DNA of 21,822 nucleotides from positions 1 to 21,822 of the IMG/VR virus record IMGVR_UViG_3300032311_000739, one strand, 5' to 3'. A program made the translations under genes and the position numbers. The notes below the pieces were generated by a model. That model was not told where the DNA came from. It ran no database searches and worked only from the letters and a program-made list of their open reading frames with translations. This DNA comes from a virus. Of the stretch, positions 6,412 through 13,712 are shown in pieces; the stretch's first letter is position 1; each line of letters begins with the position of its first letter.

Positions 6412-7411
6412 ACAAATTTAAAGGCGGGAAATTACCAAATGGAGGGAATACTCTTCCACCAGTAATACCACCAATAGGTATTTTTCGTTTTAATCCTTCT
6501 AACACATCAGAACCAGCTCTTCTCAATTCTGGTGGTAGTTTATTTAAAATGCCACCAAAAGCACCAAAACCACTTTTAACTGTTACATCTCTAAAGTTTG
6601 GTGAACCTAATTCTATATTACCCGATCTGTCTAAGAAATAATTAATCCAATATCTGAATGTAAAAGTAACAGTAAATGTTTGAACAGCATTGTTCTCATA
6701 ACTATATTCAACTGGACCTATTATTTTAGGGAAACATTCAAATAGTTTTACAGCATAGGTCATATCATCTCTTTCATTTCTGCTTTGAAAACTACCTAAT
6801 TGAAATATATTAACGTCTGATACGTAATTGTCATAAAAATTATAATTATGCGATTTGGTACTAAATGCGGCTGCTTGCCATAATTCAAAATATGATCTTT
6901 CTCTTAAAAACTTATCACAATAAAATGTTGCTTGTATATCTTCCGATTTATAATCGAAAGCAATTTTTCTAGCAGGACCGTGTGTTCTAATTTCTTTAGT
7001 CTCGATTGATCTATTAGGCATGGCTATAGCACTACAGAATGCTCTAACTCTACGACCATTTGTAGTTTGAACACTTGTAAGTTGAGATTGATCCAAAAAT
7101 GTTTGTGAAGTTTCACCTGTTGTAGCAGACACACCTAATTGACCAACATCATCAATGCCTTGTAAATTGCCTAATAATCCTTGATTGTTACCTTTTGGTA
7201 ATTGAAATTCAACATAGAATCTAGCCTTACGAGCAAAACCTTCTGCTTCATTAACATAAGATTGAAAGCGACCAATAGTAGTTTCTGAATTGCCGCCCGC
7301 CTTTTGTCTAAAACGTGGATCACTTTCAACATTTTCTAAAGAATTGTCTCTAGGCAGACCTATTCTAATATCCATTCCTGCTACTCTTATACCGCCTCTT
7401 AATATTGCCAT
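6410..7411 (-). CDS. 54: Baseplate-tail tube initiator gp54-like
   Basis: The 333-residue protein is close to T4 gp54 in length (320 aa). gp54 caps the central hub and starts tail tube polymerisation. The C-terminal half has the beta-rich pattern seen in tube-fold proteins: FCSAIAMPNRSIETKEIRTH, then DIQATFYCDKFLRERSYFELWQ, then YSYENNAVQTFTVTFTFRYW. The last part is typical of tail-tube-fold proteins in T4-like phages. The ATG overlaps the previous gene's stop (TAATG). It sits next to genes 26 and 51 as in the T4 hub cluster, although gene 48 (its partner) is here on the opposite strand at 8461. Confidence 0.8.
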   Translation of the reverse strand: MAILRGGIRVAGMDIRIGLPRDNSLENVESDPRFRQKAGGNSETTIGRFQSYVNEAEGFARKARFYVEFQLPKGNNQGLLGNLQGIDDVGQLGVSATTGETSQTFLDQSQLTSVQTTNGRRVRAFCSAIAMPNRSIETKEIRTHGPARKIAFDYKSEDIQATFYCDKFLRERSYFELWQAAAFSTKSHNYNFYDNYVSDVNIFQLGSFQSRNERDDMTYAVKLFECFPKIIGPVEYSYENNAVQTFTVTFTFRYWINYFLDRSGNIELGSPNFRDVTVKSGFGAFGGILNKLPPELRRAGSDVLEGLKRKIPIGGITGGRVFPPFGNFPPLNL

Positions 7412-7965
7412 TAGATCATACTCCTTGATGATGAATACACTCCACTATCAGAACGTTTTTGAAATTGTTGAACTGGTAAATAAACTGCTATAGCTGCTTG
7501 TGTTGCATCAATTTTTAAAAATCTTGATCTTACATGCTTGTACAGATATTTTTTAATAGTTGGTTTAACTAAAGGTATATTTTTTACTCTCTTCCAACTA
7601 ACATCAAATCTTGTTGTAGAATCCATTTTATTATTTGTTGCCCATCTTTGCATTTGTTCTAATAACCTAAATCTTAACATTGGTGACAAATAATGAAAGT
7701 TTAATCCACTAAAACCACCTTCTATTGCCTCTAAAGGCAACACTAATGGAAAAGTATCATAAAAAGGTAATGTCTTTTTATATTTTGGATCATAAAAAAA
7801 CATATTTAATAACCCAACATTAGGACGACCTGTCAACTTGCCTTGTGTCATCAATTTGTTAGCAGTTACTTGATCTGCTATTGAAGAAACAGCATTTTTA
7901 TACCAAGAAGCTGATTTTTGAGTATCTCCTTGCTTATTTGCTAGAGTGTCTAATATACTTGCCAT
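7411..7965 (-). CDS. Conserved phage structural protein, 184 aa, unknown role
   Basis: The sequence includes GLLNMFFYDPKYKKTLPFYD then FPLVLPLEAIEGGFSGLNFH and LSPMLRFRLLEQMQRW. I associate this pattern with uncharacterised virion or assembly proteins of T4-like marine phages, but no role can be named. It lies between gene 4 and gene 54, overlaps the gp54 start by the TAATG arrangement, and has a CATAAATA late box only six bases before its ATG. The protein is soluble-looking, basic at its C-terminus and lacks membrane segments. A part in tail completion or baseplate assembly is inferred from position only. Confidence 0.7.
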   Translation of the reverse strand: MASILDTLANKQGDTQKSASWYKNAVSSIADQVTANKLMTQGKLTGRPNVGLLNMFFYDPKYKKTLPFYDTFPLVLPLEAIEGGFSGLNFHYLSPMLRFRLLEQMQRWATNNKMDSTTRFDVSWKRVKNIPLVKPTIKKYLYKHVRSRFLKIDATQAAIAVYLPVQQFQKRSDSGVYSSSRSMI

Positions 7966-7971
7966 TTACTA

Positions 7972-7979
7972 TATTTATG
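7972..7979 (-). promoter_or_regulatory. Late promoter box CATAAATA, leaderless geometry
   Basis: The minus strand reads CATAAATA and ends six bases before the ATG at 7965. With T4 late spacing (about five bases from box to +1) transcription would begin at or next to the start codon. Confidence 0.55.
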
Positions 7980-7980
7980 T

Positions 7981-8415
7981 CTAATTATAGACGCCTATAT
8001 CTTTTTCAGTGAAGATTTTAAACTCTAAATCATTACCCTCGCAATAGGTTTTAGCTGCTGTCCATTTGGCCTGATTTTTAAGATACTCTAATTGTTCACG
8101 TATAAAGTACCTGCTTTTTTTCTTAGGTGCTTTTGGTGGAAAACATTGTTTATATGGTTTAATCTCCACCATATATTTTTTGCCTTCTTTTAACTTAAAA
8201 ATGAAATCAGGATAATATCTATGAATACGATAATCAATAGGCGATCTGTACATAATAGGCAATTCTTCACTTGCCCAAAATTCAATCTTATCATTTTTAT
8301 CTAGGTAAACCATCATACGTCTTTCCAATAATGAACGATATACTATTCTATTTGGATCGCCAATGTATTTCTTAGGATGGATAGGTTTATATATTCCTTT
8401 ATAACTTGCTTTCAT
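7981..8415 (-). CDS. 4: Head completion protein gp4 (nuclease-fold)
   Basis: The 144-residue protein matches T4 gp4/gp50 (about 150 aa), needed to finish DNA-filled heads before tail joining. The sequence shows a TnsA-like PD-(D/E)XK arrangement: Glu31 in SLLERR, Asp70 in RYYPDF, and Glu84-x-Lys86 in VEIKPYKQ. PKKKSRYFIREQLEYLKNQAKW follows, a typical gp4 tail segment. Catalysis is plausible from the intact motif but not proven here. It is the first gene of the minus-strand hub operon and is divergent from gene 48. Confidence 0.92.
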   Translation of the reverse strand: MKASYKGIYKPIHPKKYIGDPNRIVYRSLLERRMMVYLDKNDKIEFWASEELPIMYRSPIDYRIHRYYPDFIFKLKEGKKYMVEIKPYKQCFPPKAPKKKSRYFIREQLEYLKNQAKWTAAKTYCEGNDLEFKIFTEKDIGVYN

Positions 8416-8421
8416 ATCACA

Positions 8422-8429
8422 TATAAATA
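8422..8429 (+). promoter_or_regulatory. T4-type late promoter for gene 48 operon
   Basis: TATAAATA is an exact late consensus 31 bases upstream of the gp48 ATG at 8461. It would drive genes 48, 53 and the gp27-like hub. Confidence 0.7.
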
Positions 8430-8448
8430 TTACTATTAATCACAAAGG

Positions 8449-8456
8449 TATTTATC
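8449..8456 (-). promoter_or_regulatory. Late promoter box GATAAATA for gene 4 operon
   Basis: The minus strand reads GATAAATA, fitting NATAAATA, 33 bases before the gp4 ATG at 8415. It faces the plus-strand TATAAATA at 8422-8429, so the two leaders overlap by a few bases. Confidence 0.5.
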
Positions 8457-8460
8457 GAGT

Positions 8461-9657
8461 ATGGGTGTAGCGGATATAATCAAAAAGAATTTAGGTAATC
8501 TTACAGGAGGCGGTGCGTTAAGTATTGCTTCTGGTATAGCAGGCAGTCTTATGGGTGGGGCTACCAATTCGATACAAACCAATGCCGCTGCTGCTAAAAT
8601 ATTAGGAAAATCGCCATTAGAATTAAACGACACAAGTCCAACATCTCATATGAAACAGAATCCATATGAATATGGTACTGTTTATTACCCTCTTGATGTA
8701 GCAAATCTTGGCACAGGTCATTATATATTATTTGATATTATTATAAATGATAAAACCGTTTATCAAAATTCTACATATCAAAACGGTAAAATTAATCCAA
8801 ATTTTGTTAATGGTAAAACAGGCAGATTGACTGCTGAAGAACCTGGTGCTGGTAACTTTGGTTGGGGAGCAGTTGCAGGTCAATCAGGTTTTCAAAAACA
8901 ACGTGTTAAAAATATTAAAAGTAATGGCATAACAGAAAATAGAATTACCAATCTATCATCAGGTTTACAAAACCAAAGTTTTGGTATTGGTCAATATACA
9001 CATAATCACGTAAGTGATACAATAGTTTTATATACACCACCAGGATTAAAAACTACTTATAATGTAACACATGAAGGAGCAGAAACAGGTTCCGTTTTAG
9101 GGCAAGCAGCAGGTCTTTTAGGATTAGATTTAGGTGCTGGTGTGGGTGGTTTAAAAGCTTTAGGTATTGAGGCAGCTGCTATAGCAACATCATTAACACC
9201 AGGTGGCGGAGATTTAAAAGCAATATTACAAAAAACAGGACCATTCAAAGGCACGGCACTTAATAATAATTTAGAAATGGCATTCAGAGGTGTACCTATG
9301 AGAGAATTTAATTACTCTTTTGAATTTACACCTAGAAATAAAAAAGAATTAGAAAGTGCTCAGAAAATAATTAATTTATTTAAATTTCATATGCACCCTG
9401 AACTAAACTGGATGAATCAATTTGTTACACCATCAGAATTTCAAATAACTTATATGTATCTTGAAAATAGAAACTCATATATTCCTAAAATCAGTCGTTG
9501 TGTATTAAAATCTATGGAGTTGCAACATGGAGACGAAGGCGTGTTCAGTACATTTGCTGGTGATGAATTAGGCGCTTCACCAATTTATACTAAAATGACA
9601 TTAGGTTTTGCTGAAACTGAAATTATGACTAAACAAACTATTGCTGAAGGATTTTAA
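8461..9657 (+). CDS. 48: Baseplate tail tube cap gp48-like
   Basis: The 398-residue protein is a little longer than T4 gp48 (364 aa), which sits on the hub and nucleates the tail tube with gp54. The N-terminal part is Gly/Ala rich (GGGALSIASGIAGSLMGG). The C-terminal third has the gp48 arrangement: FRGVPMREFNYSFEFTPR, then NKKELESAQKIINLFKFHMH, then LKSMELQHGDEGVFSTF and KMTLGFAETEIMTKQTI. These parallel the T4 FTWDLTPRS helix and TLEITMREI segments. A late promoter precedes it and its TAA overlaps the ATG of gene 53 (TAATG). Confidence 0.82.
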   Translation: MGVADIIKKNLGNLTGGGALSIASGIAGSLMGGATNSIQTNAAAAKILGKSPLELNDTSPTSHMKQNPYEYGTVYYPLDVANLGTGHYILFDIIINDKTVYQNSTYQNGKINPNFVNGKTGRLTAEEPGAGNFGWGAVAGQSGFQKQRVKNIKSNGITENRITNLSSGLQNQSFGIGQYTHNHVSDTIVLYTPPGLKTTYNVTHEGAETGSVLGQAAGLLGLDLGAGVGGLKALGIEAAAIATSLTPGGGDLKAILQKTGPFKGTALNNNLEMAFRGVPMREFNYSFEFTPRNKKELESAQKIINLFKFHMHPELNWMNQFVTPSEFQITYMYLENRNSYIPKISRCVLKSMELQHGDEGVFSTFAGDELGASPIYTKMTLGFAETEIMTKQTIAEGF

Positions 9658-10190
9658 TGTACTTTTCATATTTTCCAAAAGGTTATTACGATTTAAAAGG
9701 TGATAATAATTATAAACTAGTTACAGATTTAATGAAACGTGTTAAGGTGCGATCAAAAATAATTAACGAAACAAGTTTATATGATCTATATGATGTACCA
9801 GAAGGAGAGACTCCTGAAACAACATCATTTAAACATTTTGGCAGTACAATGTATCATTGGGTTATTTTAATGACAAATAATATTACAGATAGATATTATG
9901 GTTGGCCTTTATCTTCTCATGAATTTGAACTATATTTAAATGAAAAGTATGATAATCCAGATGCCATACACCATTATGAAATTGCTCAGTCAAGTGGAAA
10001 AACTTCGAGTGAAGGACCAAGTGATTATAATTATTTAATAGAAGTTAATAGTGATACACCAAATGCTGTATCAGTATCTAATAAACAATATGAAGAAAGA
10101 ATACAAGACCAAAAAAGACAAATAAAATTATTGAATGTAGCATATCTTCCCATTTTATTGGAAGAATTTCAAAATTTGATGGTGGAATAA
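9657..10190 (+). CDS. 53: Baseplate wedge subunit gp53
   Basis: The 177-residue protein matches the gp53 family (T4 196 aa). It shows the N-terminal YFSYFPKGYYDL, then KVRSKIINETSLYDLYDVPE, then HFGSTMYHWVILMTNN followed by YGWPLSSHEFELYLNEKY, and a C-terminal helix rich in Gln/Lys that ends in ILLEEFQNLM. gp53 joins wedges to each other and to the hub. Translation is coupled to gene 48, and the gp27-like gene begins three bases after its stop. Confidence 0.93.
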   Translation: MYFSYFPKGYYDLKGDNNYKLVTDLMKRVKVRSKIINETSLYDLYDVPEGETPETTSFKHFGSTMYHWVILMTNNITDRYYGWPLSSHEFELYLNEKYDNPDAIHHYEIAQSSGKTSSEGPSDYNYLIEVNSDTPNAVSVSNKQYEERIQDQKRQIKLLNVAYLPILLEEFQNLMVE

Positions 10191-10193
10191 ATT

Positions 10194-11678
10194 ATGAGTA
10201 CAATATATGACTCACTAGATACTACGGTATTAAAAAAAGCTGGTGATTATGTTTTAAGTGAAATATCTTTAATATCTTATGTAAGCGGAGATAGAAGTAG
10301 TGAACCATCCAAAGTATCAATACAATCACAAGTAGTTGATCTTAACATTTACGAAAGTATATTTAATAAAACTTTATCAGGCAACATTGTAGTAGTTGAT
10401 ACAGAAAACGTTATTGGCAATCTACCTTTAACAGGCAATGAAAGAATAGAATTTAAATTATATACACCATCATCTAGTAGAGGTTTTGATTTCACAATTA
10501 AATCAGGACATCCAATGTATGTTTACAAAATATCTAATAGAACAGAAATATCTCCAAGATCGCAATTATATACATTACATTTTTGCAGTAAAGAAATGAT
10601 AACTAATGAACAGAAATCTGTTTCTTATGCTTCGTTAGACACATATGCAAATATGGTAGCAGACATGGTAAGAGATCCTGATTTATTGTCAACAACAAAA
10701 AATGTTTATTATGAACCATCTATTGGTTTACGTAAACATGTTTTCAATAATGTAAAACCATTTGATGCTATAGATCAATTAGCTTTAGTTACTCAAAGTT
10801 TAAAATTTGATAATGCTGGATATTACTTCTATGAAACCTCATCAGGTTTTAATTATAGATCATTAGAAAGTATGATGGCAGTAGAACAAAACACAGCAAG
10901 ACCTGTTGTAGGTAGATTTTTACCAAAACCTTATAACATAAGACAAGGTGGTAATAAAGATATATTGAGCGAAATGCAAATCGTATCAGATTTTAGAGTT
11001 GTAAGTCAATTTGATACATTAAAGAATTTAAGAAATGGAGTTTACTCTAGTAAGTTAATTACACATGATCAATTAAATAAAACATATGAAGAAACCAACT
11101 TTGATTATCATATAGAATACGAAAAGAATTTTCACACTGAATATGGTAAAGGTGGTACTAAAACAGACAATCAAGGCATATTACCTCTTTACGTAATGGA
11201 CGGCAAGGCATTATCAGACCATCCAGACGGTACTATCTACCTTTGGCCAAATACGACAAACACACATTATACGCCACAGAATAATCCAGTACAAGAAGCA
11301 TCATATAAAGATATACTACAAAAGAGATTATCACAGAGATTGGCGTTTACGACATTAACAATTAATTTAACAGTGCCTGGTTATACAGGAATACAAGCAG
11401 GCGATCTAATTAACTTCGAGATGCCTTCATACGAACCAGCAAACAAATCCGACCCATTGGATAGAGATCCATACCTATCCGGACGATATCTAATAACCTC
11501 GATAAGACATAAACTTGACCGTAAGAAGAGCACACATTGGATGATTTTAGAGTGCATGAAAGACAGCGTTCATAAAGCATATCCAGAAGAAAATATAGAT
11601 ACGTTTATCAATAAAGAAAAAATGGAGGCAGGCGTAGTAGATTTATACGAATTAGATAAAAGGGTATTTAATTCTTAA
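10194..11678 (+). CDS. 27: Baseplate hub protein, gp27-like, 494 aa
   Basis: The N-terminal domain (about residues 20-125) reads as a hub-type beta domain: VSIQSQVVDLNIYESIFNKT then LSGNIVVVDTENVIGNLPLTGNERIEF-type strands. A second region (VKPFDAIDQLALVTQSLKFD) and a C-terminal domain (LTINLTVPGYTGIQAGDLIN, YLISGRY-like end) follow. This matches the large hub proteins of marine T4-like phages, which hold gp5. It is longer than T4 gp27 (391 aa). Position between genes 53 and 5 supports a hub role. Codon usage in the last hundred or so residues shifts toward GC-ending codons, as in gp5 downstream. Confidence 0.68.
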   Translation: MSTIYDSLDTTVLKKAGDYVLSEISLISYVSGDRSSEPSKVSIQSQVVDLNIYESIFNKTLSGNIVVVDTENVIGNLPLTGNERIEFKLYTPSSSRGFDFTIKSGHPMYVYKISNRTEISPRSQLYTLHFCSKEMITNEQKSVSYASLDTYANMVADMVRDPDLLSTTKNVYYEPSIGLRKHVFNNVKPFDAIDQLALVTQSLKFDNAGYYFYETSSGFNYRSLESMMAVEQNTARPVVGRFLPKPYNIRQGGNKDILSEMQIVSDFRVVSQFDTLKNLRNGVYSSKLITHDQLNKTYEETNFDYHIEYEKNFHTEYGKGGTKTDNQGILPLYVMDGKALSDHPDGTIYLWPNTTNTHYTPQNNPVQEASYKDILQKRLSQRLAFTTLTINLTVPGYTGIQAGDLINFEMPSYEPANKSDPLDRDPYLSGRYLITSIRHKLDRKKSTHWMILECMKDSVHKAYPEENIDTFINKEKMEAGVVDLYELDKRVFNS

Positions 11679-11748
11679 CTGAAAGAACCTCAGAGTCCGC
11701 CCGCTCCGAGACCGAAATTTTTTATAGCTATGTAGATATACCTATTTG

Positions 11749-11758
11749 GCTGGCCAGC
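11749..11758. repeat. GC-rich 10-bp palindrome GCTGGCCAGC, copy 1
   Basis: This perfect palindrome lies between the hub gene and gp5. The identical ten bases occur again directly after the gp5 stop at 13201-13210, so the gp5 module is bracketed by them. I noticed no other copy in the window. Confidence 0.6.
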
Positions 11759-11852
11759 TCACAGGTAACCGAGAGAATGGCACACTAAATATTAGAGACT
11801 AACTATGGAAGAAGTGAATATATAATACAAATGAATATAGATATCATAAGAC

Positions 11853-11894
11853 TATGTAAGATTATATTCCCAATAGGTTATGTAAGATTATATT
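11853..11894 (+). repeat. Two copies of a 16-bp direct repeat, 26-bp period
   Basis: TATGTAAGATTATATT occurs at 11853-11868 and again at 11879-11894. The second copy runs into ATAATGG, giving a possible -10 box. The repeat sits about 30 bases before a strong SD and the first micro-ORF, so it may be a regulator-binding site or a duplicated promoter element. Confidence 0.6.
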
Positions 11895-11921
11895 ATAATG
11901 GTATCAGAGGAGACCAACGAG

Positions 11922-12041
11922 ATGATTAAGAGTTTAACAGAACTAAGAGATAAAGTCATGCTAGCGCATGCCTGTACCATTGATAGTATAGAAAAGGCAA
12001 GCGTTTTAGTGTTTTTATTGGTGATTAGATGTCCTGCGTAG
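11922..12041 (+). CDS. Micro-ORF, 39 aa
   Basis: ATG at 11922 is preceded by a strong SD (AGAGGAGA at 11906-11913) and opens 39 codons to TAG at 12039-12041. The peptide begins MIKSLTELRDKVMLAHAC and ends with a hydrophobic segment, SVLVFLLVIRCPA. The next small ORF overlaps its end in another frame and in turn overlaps the gp5 start, so this may be a leader peptide that couples translation into gp5. No family is recognised. Confidence 0.45.
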   Translation: MIKSLTELRDKVMLAHACTIDSIEKASVLVFLLVIRCPA

Positions 12042-12118
12042 AATTGGAGAAATGGTTAAAAATGACGTATGCTGAAGTGTTATTATCAGGCGAGCTAACG
12101 AGAGAAATTTATGTATAA
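12029..12118 (+). CDS. Micro-ORF, 29 aa, overlapping gp5 start
   Basis: ATG at 12029 lies within the end of the 39-aa ORF. The frame runs 29 codons to TAA at 12116-12118, five bases past the first base of the gp5 start codon (12111-12113). The peptide is MSCVELEKWLKMTYAEVLLS followed by GELTREIYV, amphipathic and acidic. It could be a coupling peptide for gp5 or chance; only the nested spacing argues for it. Confidence 0.35.
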   Translation: MSCVELEKWLKMTYAEVLLSGELTREIYV

Positions 12119-13199
12119 CGAAAACTTTATGGGTCTATCCGGATTCGTCTGGTTCGTGGGCGTTGTAGAAGATAGGCAAGATCCACTGAAAGCAGGCAGA
12201 GTTCGAGTAAGAGCATTAGGTCATCACACAGATCATTTAGATTTATTACCAACGGCGGACTTACCGTGGGCAAGTGTTGTATTACCTGTAACTGCCAGCG
12301 GCGTATCTGGGATCGGCCAGTCGGCGACCGGACTACTCGAAGGAAGTTGGGTGTTAGGATATTTTAGAGATGGTCAGAGAAGGCAAGAACCAGTTATATT
12401 AGGTAGTTTACCAGGAAGACCTACACAGGGGGCAAATACCTCACAGGGTTCAAATAAAGGATTTTCTGATCCAAACGGGGTTTACCCCAAATATATAAAT
12501 GAACCAGATGTAAATAGACTGGCGGTGAATGATCCTACGAAACCACATCCAAGTCTGGCCATCAGAGAACAGGCCAGAACGTTAGGCGTACCTACAGCGG
12601 ACTTTAATCCTTATACAGCGGCCGATGGATCGGCAATAACACCATCGGACGGTACAACCTGGAATCAACCTGAATTGCCTTATGCGGCCGTTTATCCAAG
12701 CAATCAAGTATATGAGAGTGAATCTGGCCATATCATGGAGTTTGATGATACAAAGGACAACGAGCGTATTCACATTCGCCACAGATCCGGTACAGGCACA
12801 GAGATTCACCCCAATGGCGACCAGACCACCATTAACAACAATGATTATCACATTACCAAAGGCACATCCAATCACTATATCACAGGCGACTCTAATACCA
12901 CTATAGATGGCCACCATAAGTTATTCATTAACAAATCAGGCGAGGCCAATAACCACTACGATATACACATAGGGCCAAATGCCTCTATTAACATAGTAGT
13001 AGAAACAGGTGATATAAACCTTGTAACTGGCCAAGGTAAAGTAAATGTCAATTCAGCAGGTGATTATAATTTAAAGGTTGGAGGTAATATGACAGTTACA
13101 GTAGCAGGCGAGTTTAATCAGAGAGTAGATGGTGGTTCTATATTAAACACATCAGGCACAGTGGTCATCACAGGCGAGACTATTGATCTTAACCCATAG
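12111..13199 (+). CDS. 5: Baseplate hub spike gp5, OB fold plus beta-helix, no lysozyme
   Basis: Residues 12-104 form the gp5/VgrG OB-type domain (FVWFVGVVEDRQDPLKAGRV, VLGYFRDGQRRQEPVILGSL). After a linker, residues from about 222 onward are a repetitive beta-helix (GTGTEIHPNGDQTTINNND, then GDYNLKVGGNMTVTVAGEF) ending VVITGETIDLNP. The trimeric beta-helix is the membrane-piercing needle that carries the PAAR tip encoded at 20064. T4 gp5 (575 aa) has a lysozyme domain between these parts; here only about 115 residues without lysozyme motifs lie there, so another protein must cut peptidoglycan. The DNA is richer in GC than its neighbours. The SD is weak (GAGAG). Confidence 0.92.
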   Translation: MYNENFMGLSGFVWFVGVVEDRQDPLKAGRVRVRALGHHTDHLDLLPTADLPWASVVLPVTASGVSGIGQSATGLLEGSWVLGYFRDGQRRQEPVILGSLPGRPTQGANTSQGSNKGFSDPNGVYPKYINEPDVNRLAVNDPTKPHPSLAIREQARTLGVPTADFNPYTAADGSAITPSDGTTWNQPELPYAAVYPSNQVYESESGHIMEFDDTKDNERIHIRHRSGTGTEIHPNGDQTTINNNDYHITKGTSNHYITGDSNTTIDGHHKLFINKSGEANNHYDIHIGPNASINIVVETGDINLVTGQGKVNVNSAGDYNLKVGGNMTVTVAGEFNQRVDGGSILNTSGTVVITGETIDLNP

Positions 13200-13200
13200 A

Positions 13201-13219
13201 GCTGGCCAGCAGTAGCTGG
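13201..13219 (+). other. Palindrome copy 2 and 3' hairpin after gp5
   Basis: GCTGGCCAGC (13201-13210) repeats the palindrome at 11749. Its second half pairs again with GCTGG at 13215-13219 (CCAGC-AGTA-GCTGG), making a compact hairpin just after the gp5 stop. No T-run follows, so it is more likely an mRNA 3' structure than a classical terminator. The rest of 13220-13365 shows no gene. Confidence 0.5.
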
Positions 13220-13365
13220 AGCAAAAAGTTAATCTATAAAGTGATGTAATGGTGTATCAATACTAGCAGGCCATTCATATATTAGCCATAGGAACTGGTG
13301 AATTTATCTAACATCCTTAGCCCTTAAAAATTTCCTGGTATATTTTTTACTGTTCCAGGTTTGAG

Positions 13366-13373
13366 TCTAAATA
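13366..13373 (+). promoter_or_regulatory. Late-like promoter box TCTAAATA
   Basis: TCTAAATA differs from TATAAATA at one base and ends six bases before the ATG at 13380. This is the same near-leaderless spacing as several other genes in the window. Confidence 0.4.
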
Positions 13374-13379
13374 TTGTAT

Positions 13380-13712
13380 ATGGCAGATATCATTACATTA
13401 ACTGATAAAGCAAAGAACTATCTTATTGGTATTATGGCCAAGTCTGGTAAAAGACATGTATTTCTACAGGCCAAAGGTGGTGGTTGTGCGGGATTTAAAT
13501 ATGATTGGTCTTATCCGAATGAGATTGATTTAGATAGTCAAGATACTTACATTCATATGGATGAAGGATATTCTTTAGTGATTGATCGTTATAGTGCTTT
13601 TAAATTAATAGGCATGAAAATTGATTATATTGAATCTATCTCTGGTTCTAGTTTAGAAATATCAAATCCAAATGCTACATCTACTTGTGGATGTGGTGAG
13701 TCTTTTTCTTAG
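13380..13712 (+). CDS. hesB: HesB/IscA-type iron-sulfur cluster carrier
   Basis: The 110-residue protein is an A-type Fe-S carrier: Cys36 in GGGCAGFKY, and Cys103 and Cys105 in TCGCGESF, the classic C-x(n)-C-x-C ligands. The core strand ITLTDKAKNYL and the SSLEISNPNA segment are also typical. Such proteins pass clusters to client enzymes. HesB-like genes are common auxiliary genes in marine T4-like phages. I chose ATG 13380 over a TTG two codons upstream because the family starts there and the late-like box fits. It overlaps the converging hydroxylase gene by a few bases. Confidence 0.93.
   Translation: MADIITLTDKAKNYLIGIMAKSGKRHVFLQAKGGGCAGFKYDWSYPNEIDLDSQDTYIHMDEGYSLVIDRYSAFKLIGMKIDYIESISGSSLEISNPNATSTCGCGESFS

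Larger units (their letters stand above)
11679..11921 (+). other. Intergenic region before micro-ORFs
   Basis: This stretch holds no convincing gene. It begins with a GC-rich run (about 11693-11714) followed by a run of six T, then carries the GCTGGCCAGC palindrome and an AT-rich segment. The AT-rich part has a 16-base direct repeat (11853-11868 and 11879-11894), with TATAAT inside 11892-11899. It could hold the gp5 promoter or a small RNA, but I see no NATAAATA box. Confidence 0.5.

Noticed and set aside
11693-11720. Possible terminator or tRNA-like GC-rich patch after the hub gene
   Set aside because: I could not find a stem longer than a few pairs before the T-run, and no tRNA cloverleaf fits.
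12582-12917. 111-aa minus-strand frame inside gp5
   Set aside because: It is a shadow of the GC-richer gp5 codons; gp5 is well supported on the plus strand.
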